Source: Flammula alnicola | Lineage: Eukaryota > Basidiomycota > Agaricomycetes > Agaricales > Strophariaceae | DNA length: 64,000 nt | Assembly: GCA_015499995.1 (NCBI GenBank) | Contig: JADNRV010000081.1 | Coordinates: 1 to 64,000 of the forward strand | Reading direction: 5' to 3' | Shown: positions 10,098-21,425 of the stretch, in pieces | Numbering within the stretch: position 1 is the first letter of the stretch | How the letters are laid out: the number at the start of each line of letters is the position of its first letter | The notes under the pieces: model-generated | The model's input: only the letters and a program-made list of their open reading frames with translations | Database searches by the model: none | What the model was told of the DNA's origin: nothing | Translations under genes and position numbers: made by a program

Positions 10098-11703
10098 ATG
10101 TTCAATGGCAGCAAGGACGAAGAGATCGTACAGCTGTATAAGCTAAATCTAATTCCTCTGCATGTTGTCCGTGAGTATTCAGAACTCCGTCAACTGTAGA
10201 TGCGCAAAAGTCATCTTGCGTAGTTGCCGCCTTGGTCTGGGTTCTCCATGACTACTGTAGGTTCAACTTATCCAAATGCTGCCTCCGTCTTTAACCGGAC
10301 ACGTTAGTCGTTACATTGGAGGATGAGGTACGTTAGGCTGCGCATTTTCACCATTTACCCCATCACTTAGAGCAAATACTGCATAGGTCACCTACATGTG
10401 GGTTAGTACTCATGTCAACCATATATCCCGTGTTTTTAGCGTATCGTCCTTAGCGGCAGAAGCCAGGATTCGGCAAATTCATGTTCTTTTGGGTCCGTTG
10501 TCTCCACCATGACTCCGGTTGGCTGGCTCATGTTGCGATATTAGATTCGCTATTATACGATCTTTCTTGTCGTTTTTGATACCCTTCAAATACACGGGTT
10601 TGCCATTCGAGGCGTACCCAGTCTTGCACTGTAAGATTGCACTATCTTAACTTACGAAGTCGGTTAAGCTAAGAAAGCTGGGTAGCTGTATTGCCGTGGA
10701 TCCAACAACGCGGATGGCAGGTGCTATAAGTCTCTGGTCCGTCGAAATCATTATGCAGCTGCGTATCTACGCTCTGTTCAACCGCTCCAAGAAAGTGAGC
10801 GCGTTCCTTAGTTTATTCTTGTACACGTGAAACTCATTGAAACAGGTTGCATTGTTCAACGGAATTCTCTTTGCTATTTCCATCGTTCTGTTTCTATGGA
10901 TCATGGTGGTGAATGCGATCAACCGAAGTAAATTGATTGCCAATGTTATACACTTGGCTCTCATCGGATGTCCTGCGATCAACGGCGGCAGTCAATGGGC
11001 ACAGTGGATTCCTGGTGTGTCTCGAGTTAAGTATCCCATTGCCACATATCTGTTAATTATGCAACTATAGCGACAATTTTTGAGCTCGTCCTCTTTGGCT
11101 TTGTGGCGTACAAGGGCGTTGTGTCTACTGCTGCAAAAACAAAGTTGAACGATAAGTCCTCACTTACAGCCGTTCTACTCTATGAGCATATTCTCTATTT
11201 CTTCGTGTATGTTTACTTCATTTCCACTTAATTTGGAAGGAAAGAAGAATGCTAATGCTATTGTAGCGCCGGATGTCTTTTGATCTTTAATAACTTGATG
11301 GTTGTGGTAAGTCATATTGCCAGTCTTCAGGTGATGCAACGACAATCTAATGATGCAGGGTGCCACACGGATACCATGGTTTGGATTCGGGTATGTGTCA
11401 TTTACAAAGATTTTTTTTCTCGCAACGTTTTGAAATTCGTCCAGCCCGTTTCATGCAGCAATAGGCATCGTGACTTCTCGCATGCTGATCCATCTCCGCA
11501 AATTCGCTCACAATAACCTCGAAGGAGGGCAGAACCCGAATTTACCAGAAATAAGGTCGCTGGAACCTGTTTCGCGTGATCCTACGGACGGTGCGAGAGA
11601 AATCGTAGACTCAGATACGATCCGCTCTACAACAGTACCCCATGATCTGGAGAGCGCTCCTAGACTTTCACTTAATAGTGGTGTGTCCAATTTTATCGTT
11701 TAG
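10098..11703 (+). CDS. DUF6533 multi-pass membrane protein
   Basis: The gene is split into many small exons. The first exons join as LAALVWVLHDYFVTLEDEVT, the hallmark N-terminal helix and motif of DUF6533 proteins. Next come RQKPGFGKFMFFWVR, then SLWSVEIIMQLRIYALFNRS, the usual position of the EIIMQLRIYAL motif. Three more helices follow (LFAISIVLFLWIMVV, TIFELVLFGFVAYKG, LLYEHILYFFV), and the protein ends with a polar tail of about 70 aa. The family is a seven-helix group expanded in mushroom-forming fungi and of unknown function. The tiny exons 10224-10256, 10308-10327 and 10387-10401 were placed by splice signals; one junction near 10520-10680 is unresolved. Confidence 0.75.
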
Positions 11704-12763
11704 TGAGTCCATTTCCATCTTATCCTTTGTGTTATCAGTAGGATGGAACGAGCCAACCTGGACCCTCGCGTATTGGCACGACATAGAGAACCCATCATGA
11801 TCCTCATGCAGCCCATCAATAACTTGGCTTTCTTAAGTTGAAGCCAGCACCGGCATGCCTCGTGCGCATATCGCATAACATCCCCTGCAGCTCCTCACGA
11901 CGATGCTCGCACACCTACATATGTCTATTCAGTGAGAAGATATGATTCGTGTTACAATTCATGAAGGAATACATAAAGAAAGCTTCTTTGACAGAAGAAC
12001 GAAGTAGGCCAAAGAGGATTGAGAATAATCATGATATCAGCTGTAACGCGGTAATGCGACCATGATCGAGCCAAAGTCATCACGACTCTTCGTGTTTTGA
12101 TAAATGAGCAAACGAACCATGCCGGTCGTCCTCGTACCCTCGTCTTATGAAATAAAATCTACACGACAAGGTGCGCACAAATTTAATTTGTAGGCATGGT
12201 ACTGGAATGTACATGTACCAAACTGTGATGCAGAGTATGTATCTGATAGCAGGAAAAAGCTTACAATCCATGGTCCGAAGATGTGAAAGTGAGAAGCGAT
12301 CTAGTATGTGAGATATGTGCAGTGACGGGACATGAAACTGAATGACCAACAACGGAAGTGAAACCAAAACAAGAATAACTGACCACTAACCGACTAAAGC
12401 ACACATTGAGTCCCGAGGAAAGATAAAGGAGGATAAGGAAGCGAGCAGTACTACTACTAGAAAAACACAAAAGAAAATAGTCCAGAGAACTCGTATGTGC
12501 AGGAATGACCGACCAGCGGACATCATAGCCAAGGATGACCAGCAACGACACAGAGGATCGCGTAACAGGGGACGATGGTTGGCAGCGTGCGACGCAACAG
12601 CGGGCACGCATAGCACGAACCAATAACCGAAAACCGATAACCTAGCAAAGGATAATCATACAACGCGAGCAATGTTCATGTATATAAATGTTCACGTCCA
12701 CGAAAAAAAAGGACCAAGGTCCAACACACAAACCCAAACGCCAAACCCAAACCCAAAACTCAC
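11704..12763. other. Intergenic, no gene seen
   Basis: The stretch separates convergent genes and probably holds both 3' UTRs. The reverse open frames at 12261-12623 and 12386-12616 lack recognisable features. Confidence 0.45.
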
Positions 12764-14059
12764 TCACTCCTCACCCACCACCCTCTCCTCCCTCGGCGTC
12801 CCCAACGGACTACCCACAACCAGCTGCTCCTGCCCTATCCCACCCGGCCCACCCGTCGTTGTCACCGTCGACCCAACAACATCCTCGCTCTTCCGCCTCC
12901 CAACCCCAACCAACCCCAGCCCCAAGCCCAGCCCCAAACTCCACCGTGTCCTCTTCTTCGCCAAGCTCGGCGGGACGGGCGGGTTCACCGGGGCCTTGAG
13001 CTTCGGGTGCGATAGCGTCGGCAGCGTCGACACGGACGACGAAGGCAGTAGCGGTAGAGCCAGAGGCAGCGGCAGAGGCATAGGTAGTAGCTCGCCAGGC
13101 AGGTGCGCAGGGTACGTTAGCATGAGATGCGCTGTCGAGGGCGACGAAGTCGTCGTCGATATCGGGGGAAAGGAGCTCCTCGATGCAAGCGTGGACGACG
13201 ATGCGAGCGTTATCGAGGTGCCGGACCCTGCGAAGAGCGAGGGTGATCGCAGCGGCGGTCCGCTGAGTAGCGGCGGCGGAGACCCCGAAACCGAGCCGCC
13301 AGATGATGAGGGGGTGGTGGTGGAGGCGTCGGGGAAGGGGTACTCGAACCGCGTGGAGTTGGTGGCGAAGGGCGTGCCGACGATCTGCGAGGAGGGCGAG
13401 TGCAGGATGAGGTCGGAGAGATCGGCGAGGGGTGGCATCGTGAGTTTGCTTAGTGGAGGGGCAGATATGGGTGGGCTGGGATGGGGTGGAGGAGTTGGTG
13501 ATGGTAGTGATGGATCGGTGGTGTTGTTATTGGCATTGGTGTTGATACTGGAAGTGGTGTTCGTCGTTGGCTGTTCATCACACGATATCAAGCCAGATAT
13601 GTGAGCCTGCGAATTGGTGTTGGTATTGGAAGCAGAGATCGTTGTCGGTTGCTCGCCGCGCAACATCGAGCTCGATACGTGAGGCTGCGAATGCCTGCTA
13701 TCTACGCCTACGCCAACGGGTGTATGATCAAGTTCAACGTCGATTGTCGAGTGTTTCTGCGATGTCTATCAACGTCCGTCAATACCACTGGGTACACGGA
13801 AAGGAAGGAAGGTAAGAACGAAACGCACCTCATGCGTATCAGAAGACTCTCTTAGCTGGATGACCGATTGGGAAGCAAGATCGACGACGACGACCGGCTC
13901 CACTTGCGCATTCCGATCCCCAGGTGCCGCGCAGCTGCTCGTGCTATCAGCGGTATCTCCACTTCCGCTTTCGCCTTCGCTTGGGGCCTCTGTAGCTGTA
14001 CGCGCGTCCGGTTCAACATCTTGTCCCTTGTGCTCCTCGACCACTTTCTCGGTGTCCAT
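12764..14059 (-). CDS. Ser/Thr/Pro-rich protein of unknown function
   Basis: Two exons, 14059-13829 and 13756-12764, joined across a 72-nt intron (GTGCGT to CATCGCAG) give 407 aa with phase 0 kept. Exon 1 is acidic (MDTEKVVEEHKGQDVEPDAR). Exon 2 is low complexity: poly-Ser/Thr/Asn stretches, Pro-rich runs, a PLPLPLALPLLP run and a GLGLGLGLVG run before a basic KKRTRWS and RRKSED tail region. It looks mostly disordered and could be a regulatory or adaptor protein. A long frame on the opposite strand (12672-13604) is an antisense shadow caused by the biased composition. No homologue recognised; an earlier ATG exists at 14254. Confidence 0.5.
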
Positions 14060-16790
14060 TGGCTGTAGCACTGGAGGACGAGTGCTCCTCGCAGAGGACT
14101 TATAGCAGAAGTGAAGAAAAAAGGCCGACGGGACTTCGCGGTTCGAGGGAGTGCCGCCACGTGCCAGAAAGTTCGATGCGATGCGATGCCAGTGCAAGCC
14201 GTCAGTCTCAGTCTGAAATTTTACAGATATCACCACGTGGTACATAGGTTCCACGGAGCATCACGGAAAAGAAGGAAGAAAGCAAAACACAATGCAGGAA
14301 CTTGAAGAACAGCCCCCTCAAAGATGCTGGCCGATCAAGGGATGCGGGTTCGTAAGGTTTTAATGGAGCGGAGGAAGTCGAGGATGGGGTTTGGTGAGCA
14401 CCGTGAAAACAGAGTTCTCACTCTTAGCCAGTATTCACGAGGCGGTGAAAGAGGGAGCCAGACAGTCGGACGAGGTGTGCCTCGAGGAAAGGAAATGGGA
14501 CATCCACGCCGTAAGAACACCAATAAGACAGACAAGAGAAAGAGAAACGTCCAACTCTCTCATCCCTCACGAAAAGCCGGTGCTTCCTGTCAATGGCTAG
14601 AGATCCGCGCTGTGGCAGCAATGTGGCTGCACAGTCGTCCCCTACGCGTCGTCGAAAACGATGAATCCTCCCACCATCGCAAAAAGCCGGGGAGGACTGG
14701 GACTCGGCACGAGAGGAGGTCGCCGGATGCGGTGCACACCGTAAAGCCTGTTGCAAGTTCCGTTCTGGGGCATTCTCTGACGGCATCGGGCGATTACCGG
14801 GTGACGACGTAGCTTATGGCGTAGACGACGCGTCAACGATGGGGGGGGGACATTCTCTTCGGAGGATGGATCATCGAGAAGACTGGGGTGTATGTGGTGG
14901 AGATGGTGGAGGCCAAAAAGAAAGAGGAATGGGCGATGATATATCGATAGTGCATAAGGTCTGGGCGACTCTAGACTGCTGACGTCATGTTCATCACACT
15001 GCTTTGACGCTCAGTGCATGGAGACCATGGGACCGCATACTATCTGAGCAGTGAATACTGAGAGTGTTGAGCCTGCGCTGCGTTCATCCGGGTTAGCGGG
15101 TTGCGCCCCTGGCTTTTCATGTCCGTGTACCGTGGTTTTACGATATTCTAGGTGAGCCAAACTTCAGTCACATCTTGAGTTTATAACGGACTGGGTGGTT
15201 CCTTTTCTGCCTGACAGAATAGGTATATATTTATTCTCTGGGGCCTCAATGGCCATCTACCCAGGCGCCTTTACAGCTGTTTTCATATGCTCTTCCCGAG
15301 GCTTCCGAAAGGCAACTGGAAAGGCGGCAAGAATTTTAACACCTGCTTTTGAGTTTTCCGTAGAGGCTTTGTTCGGCAAGCCCTTCCTTTCTATCAGATC
15401 CTCATATAGTACCAAAACGTCAGCGCAAACAAGCAGAATTTTCAGGGGCCTATCGTTATGAAAACGGCTGTAGTAACGCGGGGCTCAAGCGTTCTGGCGG
15501 GAGGCGGAGCCATCGGCGTTTCCCGCCATGGTTTGATGGTGTGCTGCACGGCATACCCTCTGCTGTGCAGAATAACCCTTAAAATAGGTCAGCATTCGCG
15601 TTCAAGAGCGCATGCATGCATAATTTAGGATGATCGCACATTGCAGCGTGAGCATGTCGCGGCCCAGGATGCAGTGGCCGCTATTTAGAGGCCAACAATC
15701 ATGTTCCCGAGGTCAGTGTTGAATTGATGGTTAGATGATGTTTTTTGCGAAGATACAGTTTATAGACACTACAGCCAGGCCGTCTTACAGATCAAGTACG
15801 TCGACTCGTTCCTTAAAGGATATCAGTTATGTCCGATATCGAGCGTCGATCTCGAAGCTGTCTCGGAGTATTCGACTCGGACATGTCCGACGCTCATGCT
15901 GCGACGCTCATGTGGAGCTCACTCTGTTGCTGTCCCACACCTCTCTGTCACCCCGTACTTACATATGGAGTATGGAATGTCTTTCCCCACTCATTCTGGT
16001 GGCATCTTCCGAGTATAAGACCGTCTTTTGAGGTCCGCTGATTGCTGTTTTGTAATGCATCGGCGACGCACATATTTTGATTGTTTCTCTCTAGCTGCGT
16101 TCCCACCTAGTTGCCTTTGGGAATGCTGCGCCTCGTTTACACAGGGAAAGGAGTCTATTCGGACTGCTATCCAATTGATGATCGTCCGTCGTCCGGGAAA
16201 ACTTTCTAGTCGAGCTTCAAACAGATTTCTCCCGTTCTCTCTCGCTCAACATTCTGAAGTTCGGCGGCTGATTCGCTAGACACATCTATTTCAGTATTAA
16301 CAACCGCAGCGTGGTAACATTGGCTTCTACTCGTATGTTGATGAACTTTGTTAGGTTTTAGGATCAACAGCGGTTGATCAAACATGTCGGGTCAGCGAAT
16401 CAGGTTATGAGCTGATAACGAGGGCGTACATAGTTCGAACGTGCGTCGCTATTCTTATATTTTGGAGCATCGATGATTGGTCTGATTTTGAGGCGGGAGT
16501 TCCTCGAGGCTGCATCTGGACTTGAAGCCCCATTAACTGCTGAGTTTATCCAGCAATCAGACCACGGTCCCACCAGATTATGGAGCCTTGGGTCCTTAGT
16601 CCCGGGTAGATGCCTTCCAGGGATTAACTCGGCCATAACCTCGCACGGAGGGCTCAACCGCGAAAAGCAATTGATTCAATTTTGATTGCAAACACGTCGC
16701 GACTCGCTAATAAAGTACAGTACAGTATAATATGTTAAGCACCGCTACGGAGTAAATTCAAGCATCCATACGGGTGACGTATCGCCTGTC
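14060..16790. other. 2.7-kb stretch without a recognisable gene
   Basis: Open frames at 14324-14812 (+, 162 aa, Arg-rich), 15195-15461 (+), 15735-16031 (+) and 16400-16657 (-) lack domains, splice structure or membrane and secretion signals. A G8 run lies near 14842. I see no terminal repeats or transposase motifs. Confidence 0.4.
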
Positions 16791-18738
16791 TCACACAACG
16801 CTGGTGACGGTGGTCTTGTGGATGGTCAATGATATCTGCTTGTCATTTTGCGATTCATCGTCGCGAGGCTGAAGTCGATTTCTTCGTCAGTTGATTGTCA
16901 TAAAGACATAGGGATGAATACATACCTTGACATCCAACGTCGTGCTTTGACTCCGTGCAAACATAGATGCTTGCTTGGTGCTCCTATGTGAGGTGTTCAT
17001 CCCCGAAAGTTCCAGGGATGTAGACATAACATGGCCCGCGGTTACGGAATGCCTTGAGTTAAGACTGGGGAAAATGTGTGAGCTGGATGCTAAGCGCTCT
17101 ACTACTGACTTACGTTGCCAGCATAGAATTAGTATACACTATATAAATTTTAGATCGTCGCCTCGAATACAAGAGAAAACCTGACTTACAATTTCCGATA
17201 CACTGATAAATCGACAAGTATATCAGGTTATTCCCTTGAACAGTTCCCTGCAGTATGCTCAGTAATAACCCAAGTGACATAACTCTTGAATGAACGCACA
17301 AAGATGAGGCAAAGGATGTCGGCCACGCTGTGCAGCAATACATGAGTATTGAATGAGATATCTCGCATTATTTCTCACCTCGTTACCGTCCCATTATTGA
17401 TAGCATATACGACCAATCTGTTGATCAATATATCTGTGCTGTAGGGAACTGTCAGACTTCTGGCTAGTTACAGAGGTTGTATATTGTCATACCTTTTAAT
17501 GCCTGTCCTGCTGAAGTGCAAATAAAAGGACAGACTACCAGCAATGATGACATCAATAGCCGTCGAGAGCGAAAGAGAGACGTCTTGGGGAACCTGGGGT
17601 GAATTCGATGAGTTAGACGCAAACGGTGAACTAAACTAAGAATATTTACGACGATCTCTGGTAACGTATGGAAGTCCTGAAACAATTGCAGCTTTAAACT
17701 GATAAGGGTTCAAAAAACATTCGTTAAACAGAAATTTTATAGTGAACGTAACTCACGCCATGATTGGAACAGCTGGAAAGCCATTCTTTTCAGTTTTGAG
17801 GCATATAGTAGTAGTTAAAACTCACAAAATCCGGCACCTGTGGGCATTCCATTTATCAAGCTCAAGCTACTCCTCTGCGTACATCTTGAACGGGCTTACC
17901 GAAGCGAGCCAACTCCAGCAGGACCTGCGGCGTGAAATTAGAAGTCCGTAACTATGCAATAGATATGTACGATAAATAACTCACTAGGAAGGCTGCGAGA
18001 ATGACGTTTTTCCGACTCACTGTATTGGGTGAGATGACAAGAGCGAGACCAAAGGGTGGGAAGAATATTCACCTAGATAAATTCGCCATATGAAGAATAA
18101 ATGAACAATTGCTGTGATTAAATCCTAATGTCTTTCAGATAGGTCGAGGTCATTCGCGGAATGAAAATGACTGACTGTGACTATCAAGACGGCCTGAAGC
18201 AAGGATTTCTATGAGTGAGCATTGAAAGCCTAGTTGTCAAACATACCGCGGCGCTCCTGATATGTCATAGAGTATGTCAGAATCTAAGCCACAATTGAGG
18301 ATGTTGAACGCACCAAGTTGCCTTTGCCAGCGCGGTCGGGTTGGCATAATTCAAAATAACATAGAAATAAATTGCATGAATACTGAACGCCGAATGGAGC
18401 GTTTCCAGAACACTTTCAAGTACCGTTAGCGAACCCAAGATTGCGTCGAGAAGGGGAAGAATGTTACACGAGAACTACAACCTAATGAAAGCAGTTAGGT
18501 GAAAGTCCACTGTGTAAATAAGAGTGCAACTCCCCGAGCTTTTGATCACAGCACCGTCAGAATAGTTTTGGAAGTAGCGCCATGTCTGGATGCACGTGAT
18601 CCCATAAAGCCTGGACGTGAGACACAGCCTGAATAAGAACTTGAAGCGCAACAGATGGGAAGAAATCACTTACACAGCTGAGACTACTGTGCCAATCAGG
18701 AGCGCACCGAAGGTGTTGTTCAAGTCGAGAGAAGGCAT
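16791..18738 (-). CDS. DUF6534 multi-pass membrane protein (first copy)
   Basis: The minus strand starts MPSLDLNNTFGALLIGTVVS and continues LYGITCIQTWRYFQNYSDG, the typical N terminus of DUF6534 proteins. Later exons read ILPLLDAILGSLTVLESVLE, FYVILNYANPTALAKATW, IVHLFFIWRIYL, RKNVILAAFL, STAIDVIIAGSLSFYLHFSR with TGIK, and DILINRLVVYAINNGT. YIVYTNSMLAT precedes a polar tail ending IHKTTVTSVV. These match the seven-helix layout of this basidiomycete family; function is unknown. Many exons are below 60 nt and several junctions (around 18480-18530 and 17700-18260) are not exact. A relative lies at 52400-53934. Confidence 0.7.
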
Positions 18739-19680
18739 CTCATGTCATGGGAGTGCGACGAACAGCTGCTCTGTTAAATACTACCCAGGAGAGCTGTCGA
18801 GGACGCTTGGGGATGTCATTGATCAAACTGTCAACAAAGGATGACGGGTTTCACGTCCCCTGCCGCTACATCCAGCGGATTCCAGCCTGAGGATTTGGTT
18901 TACATGGTATCAGATTTTGAATATTAAGCTTGATATCAGAGATGTAGACAGACGTCAACGCCGTAAAAGAGGGATTGGATGAACGAGGATTTTTTAGTGT
19001 CGGGAATTTCATTGTGCAAAAGTAGCGGTGATTAAGTTTGGTGCACCATGGTCTCCCTCTTCGGAAGTATCGCTCCACGCGTAAGTACAGATACCTTGTT
19101 GAATGGACGAATAAGAATAGTTGTCGTGCGAACAAGCGATAAGATCTTTCGGGAATCTGCAGCTGCGCATTATTCCAGACATGGCATGTCCCCAGTGAGT
19201 TCCGACTTCAAAACTCTCCTTCAACACCCTCTGTGCAGCCCTTGACTATGTAGGACACTTAGAACTCGTTTATTCCAATCGAGTAGTTGGTGTGGCGACT
19301 CCTCCGCACTCACAGACAGCGCTCAGCGCTCAACGTTCAACGTTCAACATCCGAGGAAGCGGCTAACCGATAGATCTGCATATATATAGAGCGTCACTCA
19401 CGATTACCAATATGGTTGAATAAGGACATTCAGTACTCAGTACTCTTAAGTCCTGCCTGCACGAGGTTGCAGTGAGAAAGCGGTCGGCTTCCATGGAGAG
19501 CTAAAATTAGAAACATCTGGACATCTGGCCACGCATCTTGTTGATCGAAGAGTGATGCCTTTTAATTTTCAATCCCTGACAGGTATTTAATAATGATCCT
19601 CTGATATGCTTTGTTAAGATTTCGGCCAGGCATATATTAGTTCGTTCTGAACCATTTTGTAGATGTTGTGCAGTAAAGGG
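18739..19680. other. Intergenic, no gene seen
   Basis: It lies between the start of the DUF6534 gene and the 3' end of the hydrolase gene. The reverse frames at 18866-19135 and 19009-19227 show no family features. Short direct repeats of CAACGTTCAACG occur near 19330. Confidence 0.4.
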
Positions 19681-21061
19681 CTATAACTTTGCGCCAACAT
19701 TATTGAACATCTTGTAGAGAGCATCTGCCAGTTTTTCGGGTTGCTCTTGAACGACCTATTTGTCTGTCAGTAAATGGTAAAAATTCCGGAGCCAGAGTCA
19801 TTACCAAGTGACCAGCTCCCTTTATCCTTACAACAGAGGCCGCATTTCTTCCGGCGCTAGAGTCATACATAGCATCTTGTACTTCCCGAGAACTTTGAGA
19901 GAAGAAAAATCAGTTTACGCCTTGTGGGAGGCAGGTAGGTTGATAAAATACTCACAACATATCATTACGCGCACCAAACGCGAAGTGGACTGGAATGGTG
20001 GCACAAATATTTCCCAGGTGGTTGAGAGCCTCGACAGAGTGGTGGATATTGTCGAAGCCTGCCCCTTCGTCGGACGGTTTACACATGAGAGTGACTCCGG
20101 TTTTATCAGGAAGAAATGGTGTGGGTAAAGGACGGAGACCGTGCTCCTGCCAGTGACAAGTGAATTAGCGGACAGCCACACATGCTTGAATGATGTGGAA
20201 CGTACCAGGAATATAGAAAGTGACCGAGGATCCCATCCGCTGTAAGGAGGGGCAGATTTGAAGAATTCGCGAGCATCATCCTTGCTCTTCCAAGTAGAAA
20301 TTCGTTTACGATTAGTTTTCTCTACAATGCGGTACATGGGAGTCATCTTGTTCTTCGTCTCTGATGTGAATAAAGGAGGGTCGACCAATATCAGCATACT
20401 AAAAGGGTTGTCCCCTGGAGTACCGAATGTTGCGGCGGCAAGAACACTGGAATATTACTGTAAGATAAGAAATGGTCAAAGCAAGAGCGATATTGTGCAT
20501 ACGAAGCAATAGCGCCTGCAGAGTGGCCAATCAAGGCGACTTTTTGTACTTCGTTATCAATGACACCAAGGAGTCCAGACTCGTAGAGCTTGATTATCGC
20601 ATCTGCGTAGAAATGAATATCTAACGCAAAAATGTCGTCAATGGACTTGATCACCAGATAAAGCAAGTGCAAGAACACACGCGCCTAAAATCCCTGGACG
20701 TCGCAACAATATTTCGTCGTTCAACGGCGCAGCCGCTCCATGAGTTTGGCAATCTATAGCCCAGCATTCCAAGATCTTGGAACTACGGTTGGCCTCTCGG
20801 TTGGGCTGGTCGTTCATGAAGAGGCGCTCGATTATCGGCTCCCATAGTTCTTTCACTATTCGCAATCAGTAAAATGAAAGATACAAGCAGATAGGCCTCA
20901 CAAAATCCAGTGCCATGTGTAAACATAAGAATGTACCCGCTGTCGTTAACATAGCGAGCCACGTTTTTTGGTATGTAGCGCTTCGCGGTGGCCTTCATAA
21001 TAGCATGTTCTGGACCGGTGTCCAGCACAAACTGAGTAATAGTGAAGGCTTCGGAAGACAT
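19681..21061 (-). CDS. Alpha/beta hydrolase
   Basis: Exons on the minus strand read MSSEAFTITQFVLDTGPE, then ILMFTHGTGF (oxyanion-hole strand) and KELWEPIIERLF. Next come ECWAIDCQTHGAAAPLND, VALIGHSAGAIAS with the nucleophile serine in GHSAG, MLILVDPPLF, IPVHFAFGARNDM, and KGAGHL, which carries the catalytic histidine. The protein ends KLADALYKMFNNVGAKL. The triad looks complete, so an active serine hydrolase is likely; the fold covers esterases, epoxide hydrolases and lipases, and the substrate is not clear. No signal peptide is evident. An upstream in-frame ATG at 21088 could add 9 residues. The 364 nt up to the next gene show nothing notable. Confidence 0.75.
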
Positions 21062-21425
21062 GATGATGTGCTTGGAAACTGGCGTCAAGGCGGTTTTCAG
21101 TACGGTTCCATCTGCAGTAAAAGAATGGAGGCTCCTCGTGTAAGCGTTTATAATACCTTGGTGTTATTATCTCTTCCATAGAAGCAGCGAATTTCGGGTG
21201 CTTGTTTAAATAAATGTTTCAAGAGCCTAGAGCATACTCGTGGTTCGGAAATAGATCGCCGTGCTTCCTGAGAGAAGATCTTCGATACCTCGGGGAGGAT
21301 TCTACCTAAAGAACGATCCGCTCTCATCGTGTCGGCCGTTGTTCAGGTATATTTGGATATGAGATTAGAGAGCATCATCCTCAAGAGTCGGCAGCATTTA
21401 ATTATTTACTGATGGCGTGTCAATC

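Noticed and set aside
12672..13604. 310-aa forward open frame
   Set aside because: It lies antisense to the Ser/Pro-rich gene. The Gly/Val-rich sequence is what the complement of Ser/Thr/Pro codons gives; the reverse frame has an upstream exon joining in phase.
14324..14812. 162-aa Arg-rich forward frame
   Set aside because: No homology that I recognise, no intron structure, and competing frames on both strands of similar length.
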